This document shows, in pieces, positions 15,744 through 23,530 of a stretch of 38,652 bases of DNA. The stretch is taken from positions 1-38,652 of the forward strand of contig CAYRWY010000012.1 of the NCBI GenBank assembly GCA_964427955.1. Reading direction: 5' to 3'. The position numbers and the translations under genes were made by a program. The notes beneath the pieces were generated by a model. It searched no databases, was not told the DNA's origin, and saw nothing but the letters and a program-made list of their open reading frames with translations. How positions within the stretch are numbered: position 1 is the first letter of the stretch; every line of letters begins with the position of its first letter. This stretch comes from JACRBK01 sp964427955 (GTDB taxonomy: Bacteria > Chloroflexota > Anaerolineae > Aggregatilineales > Aggregatilineaceae).

Positions 15744-18530
15744 ATGAAAATTCATTATATCAAACCCAAACCGCTTCATATCATGCTGGTGATGGCTCTG
15801 CTGTTCCTGCTCGTGGTGACCGTGCGTGCGCAGGATGGCGGCAGCTTTCAGGAGACCTTCGACGATCCTACCCTACTGGGTTGGGAGTACTCGCCCGGTG
15901 TCAGCGTAGTCGATGGTGTGCTGCGGGTGGAATCGGACGGATTTGCTTTTCACAGCGGGCAGTGGCCGGACCTGACCCTTTCCCTCCGTGCGCGCCGTAC
16001 CGGAGCGGGATTCCTGACTATTCGCTACTCGGTCTCTGACACCGGTGCCTATAACTTCGGGTTTGGCGATAAAGGGATGGCACTACTTCGGAACGAAGGC
16101 GGCACGGGGACCGAACTGGCGGCTGCGCCAGTCCTGATTCCGGCAGACCAGTGGGTCCAGGTGAGCATCACCGTGGTTGGCGGTGTTCACACGATTTCGC
16201 TTGATGGGCAGACGGTGCTAACCGCCACCGCTTCCCAACCATTGCCTCCCGGTGGCATCGCGCTGCAAGCAGGGGGTTCAGCCACCGGAGAATTCGACGA
16301 TCTTTCCCTCTCCTCTGGCGTCGTGACGTCCCCCCCGGCTGAAGTCACGCCCACCAGTGTGCCTGTGACCCAGGGGACCGAATCCTGGATTCGCCTGGGG
16401 GGACCCCCTGGCGGATTAGGGTACGACATTCGTTATAACTTCGCTGATCCCAACATCTGGTATGTCACCGATAGTAATGCGGGCGTCCATATCAGCACCG
16501 ACAATGGGTACACCTGGATACCCACCAACGAAGGCATTGTTCAAAAAGCCGGGCAAAAAGTAGGCGTCTTCTGCCTGACCGTTGATCCTCACGATCCCCA
16601 GATTATCTGGATCGGCACTCAAAACACAGGCCATATCTACAAATCAACCGACGGCGGGCAGACCTGGGTCCCCAAAGAAGAGGGGATCACTATGGAGTAC
16701 GATGCGATGAGCTTTCGCGGCTTCACTGTAGACCCGCGCACCTCGGATATTGTCTATGCCATGGCCGAAACCTCGCGGTTCGAGGCAGACTTTGGTGGAA
16801 TCAATGGCGTTTGGGGACCGGGCACAGGCGGCGTCGTCTATAAAACCACCGACGGCGGCGAACACTGGCAAGAAATCTGGGATGGGGGAATGCCTTCCAG
16901 TCTGGCGCGGTATCTGTGGATCAACCCGCAGAATCCCGACATTCTTTATGTCTCCACCGGCATTTTTGACCGGGGGGCGGTTGGCGAACCCGCCGACGTC
17001 GATAATGCGACCGATCCGTTTGGAGGACTGGGTATCCTCAAATCGACCGATGGGGGGCAAACCTGGCGCATCTTGAATGAAGCCAACGGACTGGAGCATC
17101 TCTACATTGGCAGTCTCTACATGCACCCCGATGATCCCGATATTTTGCTGGCGGCGGCTGGCCATAGCGTGCCGGAACTCACCATCCGGCATTACGCCGA
17201 CGTCGGCCACTCCCCGCTCGGCATCTATCGCACCACCGACGGTGGCGAAACCTGGACTCAGGTGCTTGAGCCACCCGCAGAGCGCAGTGCAGAAGTTTTT
17301 ACCGCGGTCGAAATCTGCCCCTCGGACCACAATATCGCTTATGCAGGTAGCGAATTGGCGGTCTATCGCAGTGAAGATGCCGGCCAGACCTGGGCCCTGG
17401 TTTCAGGCGGAATTGATGGGTGGGGACCACCCGGTGTGAGGGCCGGTTGGCCGATTGATTTGCAGTGCGACCCACGTGATCCGAACCGGATTTTTGCCAA
17501 TAACTACAGCGGTGGCAATTTCCTCAGCGAGGACGGCGGCCTGACCTGGAGCAATGCCAGCGATGGTTACAGCGGGGCTTTGATCATGAACGTTGATGTT
17601 GACCCCCTCGATCCATCCCATGTGATCTCGGCTGGACGCAATGGGGCGTGGGAATCATACGACAGTGGGCTGACCTGGCAGACCCTGCAAAATCTGCCCG
17701 ATGACCTGTCACGCATCGGCGGCGAATGGGGCAGCGTAGCTTTCGACCGGTCCCGTCCCGGTCATATCCTGTTGGGATACGAGTCGGTCTTGGAGCATAC
17801 GGATACAGGATGGCAGTTGCACCGTATGGAGAGTTTCTTCTTCCCGATGGCAAGCGATATGGTCTTTGCCCCTTCCGAGGCCTCGACGGTGTATCTGAGC
17901 GTCTCGACCTATATCTGCATGGCGCTTCATGCAAATTGCATTTCTCCGGGTGAGACAAGTCTGGTCGTGTCACACGACGGCGGGGCCACGTGGCAGGACA
18001 TTACGGGGCAAACTCTGGCCAACACGGCGATGATGGATTTAGCCGTTGATCCGTTGGACGCCAACGTGGTCTATGCAGCGGCCACCAGCGGCCTGTTTAA
18101 GACTACCGACGGGGGAGCCAGTTGGGTCAAAATGTCCGGACTGCCTGATGGCGAATTCCGTACTGTGGCCGTAAGTCCGGTGAATTCGTCGTTCATCCTG
18201 ACGAGTATCCACGAAGGAGGGTTTTATACCAGTGCCGATGGCGGGGTGAGCTGGCAGCAGGTGACAGCAGGATTGGAACCGAATGGTTCCCACCACCGGA
18301 TAGTGTTTGATCCGTCCAATCCACAGATTGTGTACACCACCGATCTGTTTAGCGGACTCTATCGTTCTATGGACGGCGGCCTGACCTGGATGAAGCTCAA
18401 TCCCGGGTATGAAATTCCGGTGACCGGTCTGGCGGTTTCGGCGGATGGTCAACACATTTACATAGGAACTTCAGGCAGTGGGGTTTACCGTCTCGATCTG
18501 AACGGTGTACCTCCCTCCGCTTCTCAGTGA
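15744..18530 (+). CDS. Secreted 12-Asp-box beta-propeller protein with jelly-roll module
   Basis: This 928-residue protein has a signal peptide (cut near VRAQ, residue 29), a jelly-roll module nearly the same as that of the GH51 protein (about 34-190), a Pro/Thr linker and a long beta-propeller region. The propeller carries twelve Asp-box-like repeats (S/T-x-D-x-G-x-x-W, for example STDGGQTW, TTDGGETW, SMDGGLTW) spaced over the whole length. Such repeats occur in sialidases, sortilins, GH74 xyloglucanases and YCF48-like proteins, and they mark fold rather than function. The number would fit two propellers or one large one. ATG 15744 is set by GAGGAGG about 12 bases upstream. The role is unknown; extracellular glycan binding or hydrolysis is suggested by its neighbours. 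Confidence 0.85.
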   Translation: MKIHYIKPKPLHIMLVMALLFLLVVTVRAQDGGSFQETFDDPTLLGWEYSPGVSVVDGVLRVESDGFAFHSGQWPDLTLSLRARRTGAGFLTIRYSVSDTGAYNFGFGDKGMALLRNEGGTGTELAAAPVLIPADQWVQVSITVVGGVHTISLDGQTVLTATASQPLPPGGIALQAGGSATGEFDDLSLSSGVVTSPPAEVTPTSVPVTQGTESWIRLGGPPGGLGYDIRYNFADPNIWYVTDSNAGVHISTDNGYTWIPTNEGIVQKAGQKVGVFCLTVDPHDPQIIWIGTQNTGHIYKSTDGGQTWVPKEEGITMEYDAMSFRGFTVDPRTSDIVYAMAETSRFEADFGGINGVWGPGTGGVVYKTTDGGEHWQEIWDGGMPSSLARYLWINPQNPDILYVSTGIFDRGAVGEPADVDNATDPFGGLGILKSTDGGQTWRILNEANGLEHLYIGSLYMHPDDPDILLAAAGHSVPELTIRHYADVGHSPLGIYRTTDGGETWTQVLEPPAERSAEVFTAVEICPSDHNIAYAGSELAVYRSEDAGQTWALVSGGIDGWGPPGVRAGWPIDLQCDPRDPNRIFANNYSGGNFLSEDGGLTWSNASDGYSGALIMNVDVDPLDPSHVISAGRNGAWESYDSGLTWQTLQNLPDDLSRIGGEWGSVAFDRSRPGHILLGYESVLEHTDTGWQLHRMESFFFPMASDMVFAPSEASTVYLSVSTYICMALHANCISPGETSLVVSHDGGATWQDITGQTLANTAMMDLAVDPLDANVVYAAATSGLFKTTDGGASWVKMSGLPDGEFRTVAVSPVNSSFILTSIHEGGFYTSADGGVSWQQVTAGLEPNGSHHRIVFDPSNPQIVYTTDLFSGLYRSMDGGLTWMKLNPGYEIPVTGLAVSADGQHIYIGTSGSGVYRLDLNGVPPSASQ
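15846..16314 (+). repeat. Jelly-roll module, direct repeat copy 2
   Basis: This is the partner of the repeat at 13301-13772, about 2.55 kb upstream in the same orientation. The match continues weakly into the Thr/Pro linker that follows both modules. Recombination between the copies would delete the GH51 catalytic domain and fuse its signal peptide to the propeller. Confidence 0.85.
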
Positions 18531-18551
18531 TTATTTGACGGGACAGAGACT

Positions 18552-20222
18552 ATGAAACTACGCTGGCTCGTGCTATTAGGAGGAATCTGCTGGCTGGGAG
18601 CAGTCGTAGGGGTGGTGTGGCCCACCGCCCCAGCCGCCGGGTTATATGCTCAGGAATCCGGTACAGTATCCGGTGTTGTGAACGACGAAAATGGTCCGGT
18701 GTCCGGGGCGACGGTGCGTGTTCAAGGCACTTACCACGAAACCCTGACCGACGATGAAGGACGTTTTACGCTGACCGGCTTGGCGGAAGGGGTGCCGATC
18801 ACGATCAGCGCCTGGAAGAACTTCTACTACTGTGCCAAAGTAGAAAATGTTGTTCCATCGGCCAGCGACATAACGATCACGCTGCGGCTGTACCAGACCA
18901 CTGACAACCCCGACTATGAATGGATTTTGCCAGAGGGCGAGAACTCGTGTGCAAGCTGCAAGGCGGGAGTCACACAAATCTGGCTGGAGAACGATGCGCA
19001 CGCCGGAGCCAGCACGAATCAGCGTTTCCTGACCATGTACAACGGTACCGACGTAGACGGTAACCAGAGTCCACTCACCCGCTACGTCTACAGCCGCGAC
19101 TATGGCCGCTTTCCGCTGCTGCCTGATACATCCCAGCCGTACTACGGCCCCGGCTACAAGCTCGACTTTCCAGAAACAGCGGGGAACTGCGCCACCTGTC
19201 ACACGCCAGGAGCCGCGATAAATGAGCCCTATGGCACCGATCCCAACACGGTGACTGGGGCAGATACTTACGGCGTGCACTGCGATTTCTGCCACAAGAT
19301 CGCTGACGTCCAACTGAATCCGGCCACGAACCTGCCTTATCCGAATAGGCCCGGCGTGCTTTCGATGGACATCCGCCGCCCGTTCTCCGAAGATGAGGAC
19401 CGCTACCAGCTTTTCTTCGGCACGTTCGACGATGACAATGTCCCCCAGGAAGATACCTATCTTCCGCTGCTTGAAGAGAGCCAGTTCTGCGCGCCGTGTC
19501 ACTTCGGCGTGTTCTGGGATACCGTGATCTACAACTCGTATGGTGAATGGCTGGACAGCTCTTACAGCGTTCCCGCCACCGGCAAGACCTGCCAGCAGTG
19601 CCACATGCCCGCGCCGTCCGTGCTGGATGGCCAGGTGATGACCAATGTCGCGCCAGACCTGGGGGGTATCGAACGCGATCCGCTGACGCTTTATGCTCAC
19701 ACCAATCCCGGCGCGGCCAGCGCGTCGTTATTGCAGAACACTGCCGAACTGACTCTGTCCGCCGAGCGGCATGGCGGGGCACTTGAGGTGGTCGTCAATG
19801 TGACGAACACCGGCGCAGGCCATCACATCCCCACCGATTCACCGCTGCGCCAGATTTTTCTGGTCCTCACCGTCACCGATACAGACGGTAATCCGGTCTC
19901 CCTGCGTTATGGTCCGGTCCTGCCAAACTGGGCAGGCGATCTGGCGGGGCAGCCTGGGACGTATTTCGCGCTGATTTTGCAGGAAATCTGGACGGAAATC
20001 ACACCGACGGGCGCCTATTGGAATCCGACGCGCGTCGTCGAGGATACGCGCCTCCCCGCGTTGGAAACCTCCTCAACCGTATTTCGTTTCGACATCCCGG
20101 AGAACGGAGGCACGATTGAAGCGCGGCTCGTTTTCCGGCGGGCCTTCTACGATTTGATGCAGCAGAAAGGGTGGGAGGTGCCGGACATTCTGATGGAGAA
20201 TGTGGTGATCGACGTGCCGTGA
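18552..20222 (+). CDS. Secreted multiheme cytochrome c with CarboxypepD_reg-like domain; first motif CXXCK
   Basis: This 556-residue protein has a signal peptide (about 1-34), a CarboxypepD_reg-like beta-sandwich (SGVVNDENGPVSGATVRV, about 37-115), a cytochrome core and a C-terminal Ig-like domain with GAGHHIPTDSPLRQ. Five heme-attachment motifs are visible: CASCK (133-137), CATCH (213-217), CDFCH (244-248), CAPCH (313-317) and CQQCH (347-351). The order 'one CXXCK then four CXXCH' recalls NrfA nitrite reductase. The flanking text (W-x-x-x-x-HA after motif 1, TCQQCHMP at motif 5) instead resembles the c554/octaheme superfamily. It is the last gene of the LytS-led operon, 21 bases after the propeller gene. 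Extracellular electron transfer is likely; the partner is unknown. Confidence 0.88.
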   Translation: MKLRWLVLLGGICWLGAVVGVVWPTAPAAGLYAQESGTVSGVVNDENGPVSGATVRVQGTYHETLTDDEGRFTLTGLAEGVPITISAWKNFYYCAKVENVVPSASDITITLRLYQTTDNPDYEWILPEGENSCASCKAGVTQIWLENDAHAGASTNQRFLTMYNGTDVDGNQSPLTRYVYSRDYGRFPLLPDTSQPYYGPGYKLDFPETAGNCATCHTPGAAINEPYGTDPNTVTGADTYGVHCDFCHKIADVQLNPATNLPYPNRPGVLSMDIRRPFSEDEDRYQLFFGTFDDDNVPQEDTYLPLLEESQFCAPCHFGVFWDTVIYNSYGEWLDSSYSVPATGKTCQQCHMPAPSVLDGQVMTNVAPDLGGIERDPLTLYAHTNPGAASASLLQNTAELTLSAERHGGALEVVVNVTNTGAGHHIPTDSPLRQIFLVLTVTDTDGNPVSLRYGPVLPNWAGDLAGQPGTYFALILQEIWTEITPTGAYWNPTRVVEDTRLPALETSSTVFRFDIPENGGTIEARLVFRRAFYDLMQQKGWEVPDILMENVVIDVP

Positions 20223-20280
20223 GATAGGGCGCTGGGCGTGGGTGAAACTCGCCCCAGCAGCCCGTTATGCACCAACCGGC

Positions 20281-20715
20281 TTATTCCGCCAGCCGTTCCA
20301 GGGCCTCCACCATCGCAAGCTGGCTGGCTTCGGGGAGTCTGTCGAGCAGTTCGGTCAGGATCGAAAGCTGCGTAGCCTTCGCTTGAAAAGCGGCACGCTG
20401 AATCTGCCCGCCCAGCCGCAGACTGGGGGAGAGGTCCGGCGTCGAACGATCCAGCGCCAGCAGTCCCTTTTTCTCCATGCCGAGAATGAGATCCTTCGCC
20501 GCTGCCGGGGGCAGTTCCAGGCGCTTGATCACGTCATTCGCTCGAATGCCGGGTTCGTCGTGAACCAACAACAGGATACGAATCTGGGAAACATTCAGAT
20601 CTTCGAACCCGCTGCCGGTCTGGTTGAAAGTCAGCGCGATATTCAGCTTCTGAAGCGCATAGAGGAACCGCGACGCGATCGCGAAAAGCTGTGAGCCTGA
20701 GGTTTGGTTGGCCAT
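20281..20715 (-). CDS. MarR-like winged-helix regulator
   Basis: This 144-residue protein has a winged-helix core: LNVSQIRILLLVHDEPGIRANDVIKRLELPPAAAKDLILGMEKKGLL reads as the MarR recognition fold (written here as family alignment over about residues 40-87). Helical dimerisation segments lie at both ends. AAAGGAAAC precedes the ATG at 20715. It is third in the leftward operon after the sensor kinase and response regulator, 11 bases after the regulator stop, so it probably acts in the same stress or export response. The ligand and sites are unknown. Its match to the MarR family is moderate. Confidence 0.7.
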   Translation of the reverse strand: MANQTSGSQLFAIASRFLYALQKLNIALTFNQTGSGFEDLNVSQIRILLLVHDEPGIRANDVIKRLELPPAAAKDLILGMEKKGLLALDRSTPDLSPSLRLGGQIQRAAFQAKATQLSILTELLDRLPEASQLAMVEALERLAE

Positions 20716-20726
20716 AGTTTCCTTTG

Positions 20727-21371
20727 CTAATCGACTATCCCGTAACGAAGGGCCAGGACGGCGGCCTGGGTGCGATCGGAAACGCCGAGTTTGGCAAACA
20801 GGGCGCTGATATAATTGCGGACCGTCCCCTCTGACAGGTGGAGCTGCTGCGCGATCTCCGCATTGGAAAATCCGTTGGCAATGAACTGCAAGACTTCGCG
20901 CTCGCGTTCGCTCAACTGGTCAGCGAGCGTCGAGTCCGGCTGTCCCATGCTTTCGTGGGCGATATGCTTGAACAGCTTCCCCGCGACCACCGGATCGATA
21001 TGCGTCTTCCCGGCGACCGTCCCTTTGATCGCCGGAATGAGCTGGTCACGCGGGGTGTCTTTGAGCAAGTAGCCGGCGGCGCCGCTGCGAATGGCGTCAA
21101 AGACCCACTCGTCTGCATCATAGGTCGTCAGCACCAATACGCGCGTGTCAGGCAGTTTTTCACGGATCGCCTGGGTGGCCTGAATACCATTCATGCCCGG
21201 CATTTTCAGGTCCATCAACACCAGGTCCGGTTTAGTGGCCTGGGCCAATTCGACGGCCTGCGCGCCATGCGCAGCCAAACCGACCACTTCGATGTCGCCG
21301 TCGGTGCTCAGGATGGCTTCCAGCCCATCGCACACAATGGCTTGATCATCACAAATCAAAACACGTATCAT
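20727..21371 (-). CDS. NarL/FixJ-type response regulator
   Basis: This 214-residue regulator has a receiver domain with D8-D9, phospho-acceptor Asp54 in LVLMDLKMPG, Thr in LVLTTYDAD and Lys in GYLLKDTPRD. A linker leads to a LuxR-type helix-turn-helix (LSEREREVLQFIANGFSNAEIA, about 150-205). Its ATG overlaps the kinase stop by four bases (ATGA), so the two are translationally coupled. The likely target is the inverted repeat at 22645-22668 between this operon and the divergent ABC operon. That arrangement is common for DesR/LiaR-like regulators controlling membrane-stress transporters. Confidence 0.94.
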   Translation of the reverse strand: MIRVLICDDQAIVCDGLEAILSTDGDIEVVGLAAHGAQAVELAQATKPDLVLMDLKMPGMNGIQATQAIREKLPDTRVLVLTTYDADEWVFDAIRSGAAGYLLKDTPRDQLIPAIKGTVAGKTHIDPVVAGKLFKHIAHESMGQPDSTLADQLSEREREVLQFIANGFSNAEIAQQLHLSEGTVRNYISALFAKLGVSDRTQAAVLALRYGIVD

Positions 21372-22603
21372 GCGCCAATCCCTACCGAAAACATGACCAG
21401 GGTTCCCTGATCGGGCTGACTTTCGACTTCCAGGGAACCGCCGATCATGTCGGCGCGCTCCCGCATTCCTTGAATCCCAAAACGCCGCGCCCGGCTGTTG
21501 GCGGACGGATCAAACCCCGTACCGTCGTCCGAAACCACCAGGACCAGGTGGGCGTTGACACTCGTCAACTGCACCGTCAGGTGGTGGGCGCTGGCGTGAT
21601 TGATCACGTTGGCGATGGCCTCCTGCGCGATGCGGTAGGTGGCCTGCTCGATGCTGGAGGGCACGGTGGGCAGGCGGTCGGCGATGTGCAGATCCAGCTT
21701 CAGGCCCCCCCGCAAGGCGGTGCCCTCGGCCAGATCGCGAATGGCCAGCGCCAGCCCCAAATCTTCCAGTGGACTGGCGCGCAAATCCTGCAAAGCACGC
21801 CGCGTTTCCGTCAGCCCGGAGCGGGTCGTCTCGATCGTTTTCCGCAGGCGCAGGTGCGCGTCGTCGGGCCGGGATGCCCACAGAGCGTCGATAGCCTCTA
21901 ACTGCACCGCCACCGCGCTCAAGGTATGGGCCAGCGTATCGTGCAGCTCACGGGCCAGCCGGTTGCGCTCACGCGTGATGGCCAACTGCTCAAGCGTGGC
22001 GGCATGGTGAGTGAGCTTCTGGTTGGCGTCTTTTAGGGCGCGCCGCTGCTCGCGCTGATCGGACATCAGACGGACCACCAACCACCCGATGACCAGGAAG
22101 GTGGTCAGCCGGAACACAATCGATCCCATCACCAGCGGATCTCCGAACACCCGTCCATTCACCGTCCGGGCAATGAGCGCCATATTGATCGACGTCACAC
22201 CCACGCTGAAAAAAAGGACCTGCCGGAAGCGATACTGCCAGGCACAGATGATGAGCGGCAGCAGCAGCACGATCATGCTGCCCCACGTCTCCAGGGCCAG
22301 CATCGACTCGATAGGCAGTTTCAGAGTTCGCTCATCCGACAGCGTTTCCGCCTGGGACAGCAGGGGACCCAATCCAGCCACGGCGAGGGCCACCGGCAGC
22401 ACGATATGTTCATGCCGGGATCGCAGGGTTGGAACGGACAGGAGCACCATCAGCACGACCGGTTCAAGCAGATCCATGATCCGGGGAGCCTGGTCCGGGG
22501 CCGCGAGGCGCGTCAACGTCAGGATGACGGCGAAGACCAGGCGCAGGCCCGTGAAGAACCTGAAAACGGCCAGCAGCCCAGGTTCGAGATTTCGTTTTTC
22601 CAT
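21368..22603 (-). CDS. NarL-type sensor histidine kinase (HisKA_3)
   Basis: This 411-residue kinase has about six membrane spans in the first 180 residues with very short loops, and therefore an intramembrane-sensing layout. A short coiled linker follows, then a HisKA_3 domain with phospho-acceptor His221 in LARELHDTLAHTLSAV. A HATPase domain has IAQEAIANVINHASA and VSDDGTGFD, and ends GIQGMRERADMIGGSLEV. The layout resembles DesK/LiaS-class sensors of membrane perturbation. It is the first gene of the leftward three-gene operon and divergent from the ABC operon at 22799. The signal is not known. Confidence 0.93.
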   Translation of the reverse strand: MEKRNLEPGLLAVFRFFTGLRLVFAVILTLTRLAAPDQAPRIMDLLEPVVLMVLLSVPTLRSRHEHIVLPVALAVAGLGPLLSQAETLSDERTLKLPIESMLALETWGSMIVLLLPLIICAWQYRFRQVLFFSVGVTSINMALIARTVNGRVFGDPLVMGSIVFRLTTFLVIGWLVVRLMSDQREQRRALKDANQKLTHHAATLEQLAITRERNRLARELHDTLAHTLSAVAVQLEAIDALWASRPDDAHLRLRKTIETTRSGLTETRRALQDLRASPLEDLGLALAIRDLAEGTALRGGLKLDLHIADRLPTVPSSIEQATYRIAQEAIANVINHASAHHLTVQLTSVNAHLVLVVSDDGTGFDPSANSRARRFGIQGMRERADMIGGSLEVESQPDQGTLVMFSVGIGA

Positions 22604-22644
22604 ACGTTGATCATACGGGGTTCATCGCATAAAGAACATTGTGG

Positions 22645-22668
22645 CGCGTCATACATCCATATGACGCG
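22645..22668. promoter_or_regulatory. Inverted-repeat operator between the kinase and ABC operons
   Basis: A perfect 9+9 bp inverted repeat (CGCGTCATA / TATGACGCG) with a 6-base spacer lies in the 195-bp divergent intergenic region. A further CGCGTCA occurs at 22721-22727, and TTCATCGC/GCGATGAA form a wider inverted pair (22621-22628, 22699-22706). The position suits binding by the NarL-type regulator to control both directions. This is inferred from symmetry and position. Confidence 0.6.
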
Positions 22669-22798
22669 TGTCACAACCCTCTGGCCCAATTCATGACAGC
22701 GATGAAACCGAGTGGTTACGCGCGTCACTGTCTGGCAAGGCTCCGGTGGGCATAGAGTCTAGGCTAGGCGTTTACATCGACCTACCAGAGGAACCGTT

Positions 22799-23503
22799 AT
22801 GACCCATCCTTTCGTCATTACCCGTAACCTTGTCAAGCACTACCCGACCCCCACCGGTTCGTTAGAGGTGCTGCAAGGCATCGATCTTGAACTGCGACGC
22901 GGCGATTTCGTCGCGATTGTCGGCCCGTCCGGAGCGGGCAAAACCACACTGTTGAACATGATCACGGCGGTCGATCAACCCACCAGTGGAGAAGTGATCG
23001 TCGGCGACAGGTCCGTCACCCAGACGCCGCAGGCGCAGCTTACCAAGTGGCGGGCGCGCACTATCGGGATCGTGTTCCAGTTCTTCCAGCTCCTGCCTAC
23101 CATCTCCGTCGTGGACAACATCATCTTCCCGATGGACTACGCCAACGTGCACAAGCCCTCGCAGCGCCGTGACTACGCCTTGAGCTGGCTGGCCCGGTTG
23201 GGAATCGAGGATCAGGCGCAAAAACGCCCCGATATGCTGTCCGGCGGGCAGCAGCAGCGCACCGCCATTGCGCGGGCGCTAGCCAACAATCCCCCCTTGA
23301 TCATCAGCGACGAACCCACCGCCAACCTGGACCGTATGAGCACGCAGAACGTCTTCAACATTTTCCAGGAATTGGCCGACCAGGGCGCCACGGTGATCAT
23401 CACGACCTACGACCGCGAGATCGTGGCGAATGTCCCGATTGTCTACGAACTGCAAAACGGGCGCTTAAAAGAAATCAAGAATGGCAAGCGGCTGTTAATT
23501 TAA
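22799..23503 (+). CDS. ABC transporter ATPase (MacB/LolD-like), first of two
   Basis: This 234-residue ABC ATPase has Walker A GPSGAGKTT, a Q-loop segment VFQFFQLLPTISVVDN, signature LSGGQQQR and Walker B LIISDEPTANLD. The LolD/MacB subfamily couples to FtsX-type permeases and powers export or mechanotransmission rather than import. It lies 27 bases before the large permease gene and is the first gene downstream of the operator. The usual H-loop His is replaced: the segment reads VIITTYDRE where most members have VTHD. This may mark it as the weaker of the two ATPases in the operon. Confidence 0.93.
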   Translation: MTHPFVITRNLVKHYPTPTGSLEVLQGIDLELRRGDFVAIVGPSGAGKTTLLNMITAVDQPTSGEVIVGDRSVTQTPQAQLTKWRARTIGIVFQFFQLLPTISVVDNIIFPMDYANVHKPSQRRDYALSWLARLGIEDQAQKRPDMLSGGQQQRTAIARALANNPPLIISDEPTANLDRMSTQNVFNIFQELADQGATVIITTYDREIVANVPIVYELQNGRLKEIKNGKRLLI

Positions 23504-23530
23504 CGGCACACCAACCCATTGAGGATGAAC

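Noticed and set aside
15744..18530. Calling the propeller a GH74 xyloglucanase or a sialidase
   Set aside because: Asp boxes show fold only. I could not place the catalytic Asp pair of GH74 or the Arg triad of sialidases.
18642..19700. A 352-codon minus-strand open frame across the cytochrome gene
   Set aside because: The plus strand has a signal peptide and five heme motifs; the antisense frame has no recognisable features.
18552..20222. Calling the multiheme protein a nitrite reductase (NrfA)
   Set aside because: The CXXCK-first order and some spacings fit, but the flanking motifs resemble c554/octaheme proteins, and the NrfA active-site Arg, Tyr and His could not be placed.
20231..20258. 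GC-rich hairpin between the cytochrome gene and the MarR gene as a terminator
   Set aside because: The stem has a bulge and there is no T-run on either strand, so it is left unannotated.
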